Positions 11,241-26,000 of a stretch of 64,000 nucleotides of DNA are shown here, piece after piece. Below the pieces are notes generated by a model, which had not been told where the DNA came from, made no database searches, and worked only from the letters and a program-made list of their open reading frames with translations. Source of the DNA: Rhabditophanes sp. KR3021. Its lineage: Eukaryota > Nematoda > Chromadorea > Rhabditida > Alloionematidae. The stretch lies in the NCBI GenBank assembly GCA_963281155.1, contig CAUJLY010000006.1, forward strand, positions 10,540,001 through 10,604,000, read 5' to 3'. Position 1 is the stretch's first letter, and every line of letters starts with the position of its first letter. A program made the position numbers and the translations under genes.

Positions 11241-12449
11241 GATTGTTGCGAGTTTCAAGTTCACTCATTTGCTGATTAGCTAAAAGAAGTAAGTTGAAGA
11301 TGTTGTTGTTAATCAAACAACTTACCAATCACGGATCCATTGTGCAGGACTAGATGTGGCGACATTAAACCACTATTTGTGGAGGAATTTAATTGACACC
11401 ATTTGGGTGTTCCTCCAACATTCTCAATATTATATTTTTCCCCATTAAATAGGTTGGAATCGTTTCCCATGCTTTGTCCAGATTGTAGAAGAGGGTTTTG
11501 GATTTGATTGTTTTCAAAAATAGCCTGGTTTGTTGTTGCTATTGTGTTCATGACATTAGAATAACCTGTTGACCAATCTTGGTGTGTATTTGAATGAACT
11601 CCTTCGATAGCCTTTAATTGTTTTTGTTGCAATGACAGCAATTTGTTAATAGAATAAGCTGTATGAGTTTGGTGATCGAAATTGGGATAAATGGGTTGTG
11701 GATTATTTGGTTGATTGTTTGGGGAAATGTTAGAAATTAAACTCGAATAATTATTTGAACCTGCCGTTGCAGATGGTGCTGTAGAATGTTGGAGGATGAT
11801 TCTGTTTCCACGGTTTCGAACGATCCGATTAATCGAACTGACAGAAGGAACGTTGTCAGCATCGCAAATTCGATCTTCAATCAGTTTTTCACGAATTTCC
11901 CATGCGAACATGGTCGGATTTTGGATTTTGTATAGAGTAATTGAGTTGACTACTTTGGGAGTTGCTACTTTAGGCTTGGACCCACCGATTACACCAGGCC
12001 TTATCGAGCCCGTTTCGTAGAATCTTCCCAATATTTTGGAGACACAACCATGGGATACTCTCAGTTGACGAGATATGTCGCAAGGTCGAACTCCTTGTTG
12101 AGCTAACTCAACGATTCTGTTCCTAATTTGATCTGGAAGTGGCCGGCCATTAACAAAGACACCTCCTAACTGATTGACACCAGTATGAGCTAAAACAAAA
12201 TAAAATAATAAAATAGTGTAACTTACACCCATATGAATTTAAAGAACTACATGAATTGTTGTTAGAATTCAAAGTGTGAGTGGTGGTAGAAGTGTTACTA
12301 GGAGTAGTATCCGAGACCACGCCACTAGATTGGGCAATAGCTGAATTAGCTATAGAAGCTGTATTATGAGTAGATGATAGGGTTGAATGTGGGTGATAAT
12401 ATCGCTGATACCAAAGTCCATTAGAGGGTGCATTTGCAGAGCTATCCAT
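11236..12449 (-). CDS. Pax2/5/8-type paired-domain transcription factor
   Basis: Exons (complement) 12449-12227, 12189-11326 and 11279-11236 give 376 residues with agreeing phases and introns of 37 and 46 bp. A paired domain occupies residues ~76-202. It opens [18 protein letters not shown] and includes the [20 protein letters not shown] helix-turn-helix, GSKPKVATP linker, [10 protein letters not shown] and [10 protein letters not shown], all close to the Pax2/5/8 subgroup. An octapeptide-like YSINKLLS begins at residue 253 (consensus YSINGLLG), the Groucho-recruiting element. No homeodomain follows; the C-terminal 120 residues are Asn/Ser/Gln-rich. Nematode homologues in this subgroup are EGL-38 and PAX-2, developmental regulators of egg-laying organs and spicule lineages. 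I cannot say which is orthologous. The paired domain is interrupted near its N-terminus by intron 1, as in other Pax genes. Confidence 0.93.
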
Positions 12450-14002
12450 CGCTCTATTGATCAACCGGATGATTTTGGTTATGTAACTTTATTTGGAAAC
12501 ACTAAAAGCAACAAATTTCTGCACCGTCAAGCAAAGCCACCAGTTTAGTGTATACACTTTGTGAGTTTGGAAATTTATCTTGCGCAAAAATACCCTCACC
12601 ACTTTCACAATACTCAATCTAAAAGTATTCCTCCATTGGTTGGTTGTTTCGTCATTTTTACCACAAATTGGGGATGGTGACACGCCTTGGTATTTTTATT
12701 ATTATTGGTGTTGAATTTAAAAAATCCAATTTTATATTAAGGCGGTGCTATTAAATTGAGGCCAATAGTATCTTTTATTATGGGTAAATTGAAATATTGT
12801 AAAGAATGTATCTGACTCAAAGTAGTATTTACTCATCAAAACATCCATCTCATAATCATCAGGCCCTATATAATGAATTGCAATAGAAAGACATCCACAT
12901 GTTACTTATGACAACTCATAGACTTTGCAATGATAAAGTAGTAGTCACATAAATAGTCATGACATTTGGCCGGTACTATAACTTATTATCACCATTCACT
13001 CAAACCTCCTCATAATTAATTAGAATCGGAAAGGCGGTGTGTGGGGTAGTGTTGGTATTTTGGGAGATATGCAGATTAAAATGGCTGTTCGTTTGGTATA
13101 TCCAAATAGTGATAATACACAACAAATAGGGCAACGAGGTTAACCTAAGTAAAGAGCTTTACAACCTTGTTTTTTGTAGGCAGCAAACATTAATAAATGG
13201 CAGTAACCTCAAAATAGTGAATGAGTGTGTCATTATTGTTATATTACGTGGGTTAGTTGAAGAAGGTTTTTGGAATTGCCATAATAAAACGCACCATTTC
13301 CCTATCACCTCACTCAACAGGCCTAGAAATCAAAAATTGTAAACAATTCCCAAACTGGCCATGAATATCACTTTTAGTATAATATGATCATAAAAGCATA
13401 AACATTGCATAAAAGATCCGATGAATAAAAATATTGTTCTTGAGATTGTCACAAATAAATTTAAAATAAATATGAAGGTCATTTGAGTGAGGATTGAAAT
13501 TGGTAAAAGATTACGACTATTTCAATCCAAAATATTAAAAACTTTATTCTAACAAATTTGGTCATCTTTCATTCAAGTCGGCATCCCTACAAAAGACATT
13601 TGATAATGACTTTGGTTTATAAATTGGATTACTGAGGTATTGTATAAATCATTTCGTTTCCGCTCTTCCTTTTGTACTAGTAATTTGTGTCACATTAATT
13701 ATAATAAATCAAACTGATATTAAATAATTAAAAGGAACCATTTTTGAATTATTTAAGTTTCTCTTTCCACATATTAATTAAATGTGAAGCTACATTTATT
13801 TGTCTTTTTTGCTTTTGTTTGCATTAGTATTGTTGAAGGTCGAAAGATGTGACTCATTTTGTGATACGATATCATTTATTTAATATTGTGAGGAGGAAAA
13901 AACGTACCAATCAAAATATTAGGTACTTATTTAAAATGTGATTGCACCGCTTAATATTATAAAAGAAGACGGTCAATCAAAATAATATTTGTTAAATCAT
14001 TA
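12450..14002. promoter_or_regulatory. Upstream region of the Pax gene
   Basis: This 1.55-kb stretch lies between the Pax start and the 3' end of the giant gene. It must contain the Pax promoter and the giant gene's 3' UTR. No coding frame is convincing and no discrete element was identified by eye. Confidence 0.4.
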
Positions 14003-17000
14003 TTATAAACGTCGACTATGTTTTAATAATCCAAGTTCTTTGATAGCTTTGTATTGATCAGGGATCTCCATCAGTGCATTTACAGCAAAGGAAGCTTCAG
14101 GGTTGGGTGTGTTAAACATTACCTAAAAGAGGTGGTCACTTTAGTATGTGTACTGGTTCAACTTACTTTATGGAAGTCCACGAAATGGAAGTTATCGAAC
14201 ATTCGTTTAGGTAATGTTTCATCAAACCTAGACATCATCCCCCAAGGGCCATCGCCGACACCAACCATAATAATTGAAAGAGGATAGTGGGAGGCAGCAG
14301 CAATTGCTTTTTGATTAATTTTTTCATTAGTTACTTGCCCATCAGCGACAATAACTAATATGTGATATGAATGTTTTTCCCGACAAATGTCCATAGCTTT
14401 CTCAATCAAAGGCACAAAATTGGTTGGGCCAGACATTAGTACGTGTGGTGTAATTTTGTTGTATGTTTTCAATACTTCTTCGAAGCCATTGCAATCAGCA
14501 TCGATATCGTCTGGATCAGCCAAATTAAAAATACTTTGGTCTGTACATTCTTCACTACCAAAGCCATACGCGGGAATTTGGCCGTCTGCATCAAATGAAG
14601 AAAGAGTCTTGCCCACAATTTCAATGACTTGCTGGTAAGGGTTTTGTTCATGGTCTAATATACTATGAAGAGGACGACAATCAAAGGTCTTTTCTCCTTG
14701 ATAATGATTTGATTTGGTATAGTCGATTCCAAAGATCAAGTTTGAGTATTCGAGTCCAGCTTCCTTGATAGCGTACACAATATCATTGAGTGTCTTGAAA
14801 TGGGGAATATTAGATGGACTTCCAATGTTAAGAGCCATCAACAGACTATTTCTACGAACATGAAGGCTGAAACAAACATTAACTTTACAATTATTTTATT
14901 TTGAACTTACAATCCGGGAGCTTCGTTTCGTTTGAGTTCACTTCTGCGGTGACGTTCTTTTTCTTTCCTAATTGGCTTCTTAATAATACTTGGTCTGGCC
15001 ATGGACTCCACACTCATACTTGCCTCCAAACCAATAATCTTCTCACTCACTTCTTCTGCAAAACTTACCCTCTTCTCGGATGTTGAAATGTGCATTTCTC
15101 CTTTGTTGTCTTCCTTCTCCACTAGGATGCTCTTGATCTTGGCGGTTGAGGCATACTCTGTAAATTCAGCACTACTATCTTGGCCTTTACGTGAGGTGTC
15201 TCTCATTTTTACAACATTCTCACACGCTCCTTCTACATGCATGTTATTTTGACTAGTTTGCTCGTGAGAGTGGGTCAGAATTTGGTGACAGGCATCTGTC
15301 TTAAAAACAAGCAAATCTTCAACTGAAGGCTCATGCATGGTGTAGGTAAATTTGGCCTCGGTAGGTTGGTGAGTTAAGTCAACTTTTATATTGAAGTGGG
15401 TTTCTTCGTATTGTCGTGTGCAATATACAATCTTACCACCATAATATGGTTCTGGTAAACACATCTTGGCAGTAGCAAGATTCTTACCGACCGAAGCTGT
15501 TGACATCAGTTGAGTAGTAATGGATACTATTTCATCTTGACACGCTGACAAATAAACAATTACTTGTTCGTCATTTGTGATGGTAACTGTCGTTTGGTGG
15601 TGTCCTTGTGGGGCTACTTTCTTTAGATTAATATTCAAACTTCCTGAGGTAGCTTCTGAGGAAGCATCCGTATGAAGGATGGTATCTCCTCCATAAACAG
15701 GACTGTCCAAAACTTTTTCAGCCTCATAATCTCTTTTCTTGGTGTCGGCCATGCACATATTAATGGTAATAGTATCTTCGGATGTTTCTTGACTATTAAA
15801 GCTAGCTCTATCTCCTTTATTAAATGTTGTCAACAGAATTGATGCTTGTTGTTGGAATGTGAGGTTGTTTGCCAAAACACATTCAACATCTGCAACTTCG
15901 CACCCACAGCCATATGAATTGAGAGTAATATGGTCGGCTTGTCTTGGAACAACCAAAGTTATGTCACTACATTCCTTATTGGATTTGGAGTTGACAAGGT
16001 CGCAATTGAAGTTGAAAATAGCTTCTTGACTGAATTGAGTTGAATGGACAAAGTTACCGCCATAAAGAATATCTGCACAGATGAATTGGGTCTTTTGCGA
16101 GGTCGGTTCTCTACGCAAGTTGATGTTTGTCGTTTCTTGAATTTCCTTGGACTCTCCAACTGAAAACACAACGTTTTGGCCTTCTCTATAGGTGTTAGCT
16201 TTAAATGCAACCAATTCCAGGGCAGATGTTTTTTGAAGAGTAAAGGCAGCGGAAGTGTTTTCACTTCCAGCAGATTGCGAATTATACGTAACTTCAGTAC
16301 CCTTGTTGTCCGTTGCCAATTTGATACAAGCCACACCTTCATGAGGGTTAGGGTTTTGAAGAAAAGTGCCAAGGGTAATATTCTCCGACTGGACAGCCTT
16401 TGAATGTAGTTCGAAACGTCCCCCAAACAATGGTATATCAACTGTAACAATACAAGGTTCAAATTGAGAATGTTTCGTTAAAATGTAATTAGTGGAATCA
16501 TTAGTCAATTCAGCCTCTTTAAGATTAAGGCAAACGCCACTTCCTATCAATGGTGTAGCATGCAATATTTCAATATCAAGTGAAGTAGGCTTGTCATTGG
16601 CAAGGTGCAAATGCTGAGATAAGTCGATAGAATCGGATGCTTTTGTAGATAGGACAGTGGTAGGCATTGTTGTTGGTGTTGACAGAAGAATGTGTTCAGA
16701 TAAATTGGTTGGTTTGGAAGAAGTTATGGAAGCTTCAATTATTAATTCACTTTCGGAGGCATTTTGTGAGGATAGGATGAAGGAACCGCCATGAGTGGGC
16801 TGGTCGAGAACAACAGATTTGTGAGAAGATTCGTTTTCACGATTCAATTGGATAAATACTGTTTCGAGAACATCTGCGCTTTCATTTATTCTAGTCGAAA
16901 CACCTTCGAAATTGGCATCAACGCATTTGTGCTTGAAGTCTTCGAGTGAATGTGGTTTATTTAGATTATAGATCATGGTTAGATCTTCATCACTTGATTG

Positions 17001-20000
17001 CCTAGTTTTGATGGCGATTGGTTCAGATTGATGTACGGTCCAAAGAGTGGTATCAGCGGATGAAAGAAACGCTCTGCCAGATGATAGATTAAAAGATGAC
17101 TCTCTTTCTTCCAATGAACTAGCTGATGTCGAAAGAACAGATCCAACGTCTTTACGAATGTCATTTAGTACAAGAGTAGATTGGACAAAGTCATTTTCAC
17201 GGTTGTAAGAATAATGGCCTGTTTGGGCTTCATCGGTGCTTTCATTAATTGTCAAGATAGCTGGTTGTCCTTGAGAAGAAATAATTGTAGTAAGATCAAC
17301 ACTTTCGCTAGATTGGGGTTTAGAGTAGTACTGTCCGGTGTTGATATTCTCTTCGAGACTTTCAGTAACTTTGAACCATATTTGTTCTTTGCGATCAGTA
17401 GATAAGACAGTATCTCCTTTAGCTAAATGGTCTAGAGGGCTGGATAAGTTGATATTTTGGATAGATTCAATTTGGGTAGAAGCTGCCGTCTTAAGAAGGA
17501 CTTGTTGTGTAAGTTTGTCGAGGATAGTTTGCTCTAAAAATTGTTTGACTTGATCTTTGTTTAAAATATAATTATGGATGATATCTTGCTCAGCACTTTC
17601 TTGTACTGATATGAAACCCACAGCAATAACCTTTTCAACTAATAATTTTGAAACAACTTGATCGGATGGTGGTAAAAATAGAGTTGAGGTGGTGTTTGTT
17701 GTTACAGTGTCGGCGAAAGATGTGGTAAAGAAAATAGGAAGATGTGAATTAAAATTAGTTAGGGTTGTTTTAGAGTGTAAAATCATGGGGCGTGCACAGG
17801 TTAATGTGAAAGTCAATGATTTCGTTTGTTCCTCAGAAGCGTCTGTCTTTAGGCGATAATGGCCACCACAATTTATTTGATCCCATGTTATAGATGAAAT
17901 CAAACTCTCCCAAGGAATGTCGAAGTTTTGGAAAGTTGATTGAGATTCTTCCCGAGATTCTTTCAAGAACAACAAAATATTTTGTCCAACTACTTTGTCA
18001 GTAATTTGAATGCCAGTATTGCCTGAGTCATTATACTTAACAAATGCTTCTCCAAAGAACAAGGTTTCATCCTTTGTACCAATTGAAGTCAAAGAAACAT
18101 TGACTCCTTGGTTGGAGGCAATTATTTTTGTTGATGCTTTTTCGAAATCATCAAAGCTTGTAAGTTGCATAATTGTATCAATTGATAGGTGTTCGGATGC
18201 GTCTGTTCTCAAATTAAAGTGACCTCCATCAGTTGCAATGTAACAAATATTTTCACTTTCACCAATTGCATTGCTCTTTTTATAATCAAAGTTTACATAA
18301 TGATTTTCCAAATAAACTTCTCTACAAATGAATGTAATAGGATAATCAGTATTAATTGCTTTGTTGTATGCAACAATTGATTCTTTGGAAGGTTGCTTTG
18401 TATAATGCTCGTAAATAACCAAAGTATTGGAGGTTGACTCAATTGAACTAAATTCAATTTGGGATGTATTTGCAATAATAATGTGTTTGGAAGCTCTTTC
18501 AAGTGATGCTTCCTCAGCGAATGAGCAGTTATAATTGGATGTAGCTTCAGAAGTTGCAAGGGTTTTGAGTTTGTAAATACCTCCAAAGTTGTTGTCTTTC
18601 AAAACTGTTTTAATTTCAGTATTCTGAACAGGGTAATTGAAATCATAACCAACATGAATTATACTATCGCTTGATTCTTTGAAATTCAAGGTTAGTGATG
18701 GGTATGTATTTGAGATAACATTGCATATTGAAGCTTTATCGCTTGATGGAGGAATATTCCAATTTTCATCTATTCTAAAGTTGGTTTCCTTTGAAGGAGG
18801 TGTATTTAGAGTAATTGGTAAGTGTTGAGTATCAATAGGAATGCTAATTTTAGCTTTCAAAAGATCAAGTCTAGAAGCTTGAAGATTAGCTGAAATTTGA
18901 GCATAAATTTGTTCACTTTCATCAGTTTCAAGTTGAACTGTCTCCCCAATATTTGGAATATCAATAATGACAGAAGAATATTGTGGTTCCAATAATACAC
19001 CTTTAAGATCAACAACTAACTTGATAGTCTCAAACTCTGCCGCTTCCATTTCACCTTCAACATGATGCCCTCTATTTGGAACGATTAAAAGCAAAGAATC
19101 GAAAGCATATTCACTTTTCCTAACAAATTCATTGCAAATAGTGACTCTGTCAGTCTCCACATTCTTAGCTCCTACATTGAGAGTATTTGCTGAAATACAG
19201 GTTACATAAGGAAGTTGTATTTCAAGAGCTCTTCCCCCAAACTCTAGTTTCTTGCTCATGCAGTAGAGGTTTATTAATACGTTGATTTTTTCGTTTTGAC
19301 TTTCAGCCAATTTCATGCAAGATTTGTCTTCATTCGCAGATATAAGAAGATAGTCCACAGAATCATGGATATCAACTTTGGATAAACAAATAGATGTGTC
19401 CTGAGATTGTATAAGGAAAGTGCTGACGATGCAAAGATTAGTAGACATGTATATCACCAGGCTGCTACTTTCATAAGAATCGTTTTTGAACCAAACTTCT
19501 GACAATTCGATGTTTTGTTCTGTTGATGATAGTGTAGATAGAAGATTATATACATTTAAGGGTTTAGTGAAAATTTGTACGGCGTCCATGTCTCGATCGA
19601 CAAAGGTATATTCAGTAATGACGACAACATCTTCATCGTTAATTTGCTTGAGTTTAGATTGAACGACATTGGAATTACATGAAACAACAGAATATTCTCG
19701 TTCGAATGATCGTTCGGTGTGGTTGTACATTTGAAAACCACTATCAATGGTAGTTTCAATCGTTTCTCTGGCATCAATTTCCGCTTGGACAAGTCGAGCG
19801 TCAAGCCAGATATACTCAACATCAGATGTAGAAGCTTTGCCTTGCCAATTAACGGCTACAGTTTCTTCCACATCACAAACAGAAACAGTATTCAAGGTCT
19901 GGTTAAATGAAGTATTCAAAGTAACTGAATGCTCAATATTATCTCTTTTCTTAACAATTGGAAAGCGATGTAAATTAATAGCAGAATTAATAGTCTCATT

Positions 20001-23000
20001 TATCTGTTCCTTAAAGGTGTCTTCAACTTTATTTCTGCTTTCATTAGATTGAATAAACTGAATGTGATTCACTTTTTCTTCTCTAATATCTCTGTAAAGT
20101 TTTACACTTTGGTCAGCACTGATATTAGTGAGATCTAAAGAAACCTTGAGGAAGGTTGGAATAGCAATTTTAGCACCGAACTTTTGAATTGGTTCGTTTC
20201 TAAACCATGTTGCATTGACAACAACTTCTTCATTTAAAACAGAAACTGTGCTCAGATGATCGGCTAAATTAATTTGTCTATCAAATGTCTGTTCTGTTTC
20301 CAAATCATTTTCAACGCCAATATATTGTGTCAAAACATTGAATGATTCATCAGATTTAAGCTTCACAATGTTATGGACATTTTCACTAGAAATAGTATTA
20401 ATAGTTGTTTCTTCTCTATCAATGTTTTCTTTTCTAGTGTTTACAATATTGTATTGACTGTTAACGTTAATTAGAATTGGTACAATCACATCCAAATTTT
20501 GATTAATATTCTCAGAAATTTTTATAACATATTCATTTCTGTATTTAGGCTCAATTCCTTTCCATTCAACTGAAACAGTTTGTTGGGTGTCGGAAGTTGA
20601 GAGAGATGAAAAGGTTTGCTCTAATTTAGTAGACATGTCAATTGAATGTTCAATAGCATCTTTCCTCTTAGCAATTGGGAATAGCTTGAAATCAACGACC
20701 GTATTAACAGTTTCTTCATTTTCTTCAATAATTTTAGCAACATCGACTGATTTATACATTGTTTCCTCAGTCTTTTTGATGTTTTCCATTTTTTCCTTGA
20801 TTGTTTCGGTACGAATCGAAGTGGTGGGAATGATAAAAGCACAAGGAATGAAATTCAATAAAGAAATATTTGTTGTGATGGCTAATTTAACAGAAGTTCT
20901 ATGGATATCTTCAGCCTTAATCCAACTTTGATTAATGTTCATAGTTTCTTCAGTACTAGTCGTAGTTGTGAAGTTCGTATGAACATTTATTGGCCTGGAT
21001 AGAATTGCCGAAGCGTCATAATCACGTTCAACCCCAATATACTGCGTAATTATATTTTCTTTTACTTCAAGAGGCAATTTGAATTTCTTTGAAATTTGTT
21101 CTTGGTTTAACGATGTAATTACAGTTTCTTTTTGATCTGAACCAATTGCTTTTAAATCAAAGACAGGGCTAGCAGAAACATCTTCAACTATATGCGCTTT
21201 AATATTTTTTGATTCTTCAATAGTTTTAGAAATTTTGATTTGGGTTGAATCAGATGCTGATTGTTGAGGAATACTCCACTCGTAGGAAACGGTTTCGTCG
21301 ACATCACTAACAAAAATTGGTGATGACGTTTGCTCTAAATTAGCAACAATTTCAACAATATGTTCAACGTCATTCTTAATTTTGGCGATTGAAATTTGAT
21401 GAATATTAATCGAGGAATTGGCTATCTCTGTTTGTTGCTCGAATAAATGAGCAGGAGAAGCAATTCTTTGTCTAGTTGATTCGTCAAACATGACATGATC
21501 GACATTCTCTTCTAATATATCGCGATAGAGCCTAACTTCTTGTCTTTGTAATTCATCAGAATATTTGATAGAAGCAGAAGCAGTACTTGAAAGACCAATC
21601 TTTCCTGAAGCTCTTTCAAGTAAATCATTCTTGTAACGAGCTTCAACTAAATTGATGATCTCCTCAGATGGAGTATTAGTTAAAAGTTTGTCAGACATAC
21701 TTAAGGAGTCGTAAAGAATTTTAGTTGCATACAAGTTATTGTCAACAACAATATATTCGTTTTGAATGTTTGCTCCTTCAGCAAGTTGCTCTTTGACAGA
21801 ATCTCTAATTTTTAGATCATTTGGCACTACATTAATGATAGTTCCACTTTCATCAGCAGTCTTTCTAGATGCAAGTGCAAATTCATCATACAAATCTTGT
21901 ATTTTAGAAGGTTGGAGTTTAGTTGAATCTGTAATAGTTTCAACAACTGTACGAATACAATCGGCTGAAGCAACAGACTCAGGGATAGTTTTGTGAAATG
22001 TGATACCACTGTCAATGGAGTCAAAACGAATATCTCCCATATTTTGGGAAATTCTAATTGCATCCTTGATGCAAGCTTCAGCTTGATCATAATAAGGTTG
22101 CTTAGTGAATTTGTTCAATGAAATCAAATTATCAATGATTTCGTTTTGGTACTCAGTGAAGAAATTAGGATGAGTTATGCGTTGTGTAATGGCTTCAGAC
22201 AAACAAATTTGTTTGAATTGTTCTGCGAAAGCTTTATTGAACAATTCGATTTCACTATTCAATTTTTGATCTGAATAGTGGGCCATTGTTGCAGTTGAAT
22301 CTTTAATGGTTTCAGCTATTTGGCAAATGTGGTCAGTTGAAGCGATAGAATCTGGAACAGATCTATCAAATGTGACACTCCTATCAATAGAATCAAATTG
22401 GATCTTTCCCATGTCTTGATAAATATTAACTGACTCTTTGATGTCAGTTTTAGCTTCTTCAAAGTATGGAGTCTTGGTAAATTTACTCAATGAAACCAAC
22501 TTATCAATGATTTCATGTTGATATTCAGTAAATAAGTTAGGATGCGTTACACGTTGTGTAATGGCTTCACCTAGACAAATTTCATTGAATTGTTTTGCAA
22601 AAGCTCTGTTGTACAATTCGATTTCACTGATTATCTTTTGGTCAGAGTAATTAGCCATTACCGAGTCGTTTGTAACAGTTGAACGTGATTCACTTATTTT
22701 TTCGTGTTCCTCAATTTTGTAACGCGAATCAGCAACATTGGATGTAATTAAAATTGGAGCTAATGCTACCAATTGGCCAGTAATAATTAGTGAGTTAAAC
22801 AAAATTTCTGATGCTTGTAAATCTCTACAAACAGTACTTAAATCAGTTTGTGAAATGGTTTCTTTTTCTGTTAAAGTTGAAACTCTTTTTTGTACACCAC
22901 TATCAATGTTTGGTTCAATTAAAACTTGATGTGAGTAAATATGTGGTGCAGGCAAGATTAAATTACAAGTTGATTGAATGTTTTGTTGGCCACTGGAAAT

Positions 23001-26000
23001 TAAATTATATGCTTCTTTTAATAATTCTGAACTCGAAATAGTATATTGTTTTGTTTCAGAAGAAAGTGGTTCAGTTCCATCAAAGAGTACATCTTCAGTT
23101 GTAGACTTATAAGTTAAGGGTTTGGATGTTTCTGCCAAATTTAAAGTTTGATCAACTGTTGTTTGAGTTCTTTGAATAGGTTCAACTCTTTCTACTTGAC
23201 GTAATTCAATTGAACTACTTATATTCTCATTGATGTTCTCAACGTATTTTTCAGAAGCTATAAGATTTTGGGTATTAGCATCAATTAATACGGCATTGCT
23301 ATCAGCCAAATTTATAGATGAGCCAATTAGATTAATATTTTTATGTTGGTCTTCAACCGAATACGATTTTGATGAAAAGACTCGACTTGGGACGGTAACA
23401 TTACTTGAAATGTCTTCATGGGAGCCATTTTTGTAATGTGATTCGATTAAGTGAGCATGCTCTTCAATCGGACTGCTTGTAACTAGCTTATCGGAAACAT
23501 TCAAAGGAATTAACAAACGATGATCTGTCTCAAGATTACGATCTACTGAATTAATTTCAGTTTGAATGTTTAACAGCTCTTTGCCCGGCAAATTTACTTT
23601 AGTACTGGTATTATGTTCTGAGATAGCTGGATAAACAATGGCATCAGATTTTGACACATTTTCAGTAAGCAAATCAAATTGTTGAAGAACTGATTCGTCT
23701 AAAGTTGCCATGATATTGGCTATATCTTGAACGACGACAATATTCTTTAATGTAAGATCTTTGTGTTCGTGATGTTGAGGCATTCTCCATTCGAAAGTTA
23801 CATTTTCGATTAAATTTTCCGGAACTTTAGCATCATATAATTGTTGGATAGTAGAGATGGTTTGGAAATTCTTTTGAATTAATGATTCTGGTTTAGGAGC
23901 AGTAACTTGGGTCAAAGCAACATATACATCATTGTTTTCAATTTTTTGTTCATATAAATTAGCAGGAGAAGCAATTCTCTGTCTGATTGATTCATCAAAC
24001 ATAACATGATCAACATTCTCTTCTAATATATCGCGATAGAGCCTAACTTCCTGTCTTTGTAATTCGTCAGAATAATCCATTGAACTAGAAATGGTATTGG
24101 GAATGTTTACACTTCCAGCTGATTTCTCAATTATTGAATTTCTAAAACGTGATTCAATCACATTTATATTTTCCTCTGAAGGACTTTTGGTTAAAAGCTT
24201 GTCCGAAACGTTTAATTTATTGAAAATAACTTGTTCTGCACTTTGGCTATTTTCAAGGATGGAATATTCACTTTGAATATTTATTCTTTCATCCTGATGT
24301 TCCTGGATCGAATGCTTTGCTTTCAAGTCATTTGGTGAAACAAATACAATTTCTCCATCAGCATTTAGAATCTTTTTAGACGAGACAACATATTCATCAT
24401 ATAAATGTGAGGTTGGCAAAGCTTTAATATCAGATGCATCTTTCATAGTTTCGGAAATTATATGAGTATGCTGATATGAATAATTAGCAGGTGATGTTGT
24501 TTTATCAAATTCAACCCCGTTTTCAATAACAATAAATTTAATATTACCAGCATCCTGTGAAATTAATTGGACTTTAGGCAAATTGAATTCAACTTGATGT
24601 TCGGCTTTGGGCTTAGATAAACGATTCAAAAAGATAGTTGTTTCAATTAATTCAGTTTGATATTCATTTAGTATCTTAGGTTGTGTGATTCTTAAAACAT
24701 TAGCTTCTGAAAAAGAAATTTCATTGAACTCGTATGAAAGAAGTTTATTGTAAAATTCGAGATCTCTAGTTAACTTTTGATCTGAATAATTATTTGATAC
24801 AGCAAATGTATTTGATACTCCGAATTTACTAGAAGCATTATTAATAATGCTGTTCTTAATGCGAGATTCGACTAAATTAATACTTTCTACCGACCATGCT
24901 TTAGTTAAAAGTTGGTCAGAAATATTAGGTTTTTGTTGAATAGTTTTGCTTGTTTTAAGATTACTATCTATCAAGTAATATTCATTTTGAATATTAACCG
25001 TTGAATCAAGTTTTTCTTTCATAGAAGATTCAGCCTTTAAATCATTTGACGTGATGCGAATAACATTTCCATCGGCATCGACTATGTTTCTTGACAAAAT
25101 AGCGTAATCACCAGAAATATCAATTAATTTCGGAGATTCTAAACGCGATGAATCTTTAATTGTTTCAGTAACGGTGCGAGTATAATCCGCAGAGCAATTA
25201 GAACTTGGTAAGGACTTGTCAATTGTAACGCCATTTTCAATTACTACGAATTTGAAATTACCGGCATCCTGGGAAATGAACTCTGATTTCGGTAAAGCAG
25301 ATTCAATTTCATCTTTCATCTTTTCTTTAGACAAACGATTCAGGAATATAGCTGACTCGATTATTTCACTCTGATATTCATTAAAAATATTAGGGTGCGT
25401 AATTCGCTGAATATTTGCTTGAGCCAACGATATTTCATTGAACTCTTGTGAAATGATGTGATTGTAAAATTTAAGATCTCTAGCTAATTTCTGATCTGAA
25501 TAACTTGATGATACGGCAAATGAGTTTATAACTCCGTATTTGCTAGAAGCATTTGCTATTATGCTGTTTTTAAAACGAGACTCGACCAAGTTAATATCCT
25601 CAACTGATGAACTCTTTGTTAGAAGTTGATCAGAAAGATGAGGTGTTTGTTGAATGACTTTACTTGCTTGTAAATTATTGTCTATCAACAAAAATTCATT
25701 TTGAAGAGTTGCTTTAGATTCTAACTGTTCCTTAACAGATGACTGAGCCTTTAGATCATTAGATGTAATTCGAATAACATTTCCATCGGCATCGACTATG
25801 TTCCTTGCTAACATAACATAATCACCAGAAATGTCTAACAATTTTGAAGAAGCTAGACGGGATGTATCTTTAATTGCTTCGGGTATGGAACAGACATAAT
25901 TGGTTGAATAGTTTGAAGCTGGTACAAATTTAGCAAATTCAGTAGATGCAGAAATAGAATCGAAATTAATAGGGCCACTTTTTTGATAAATAGCTTGTGA

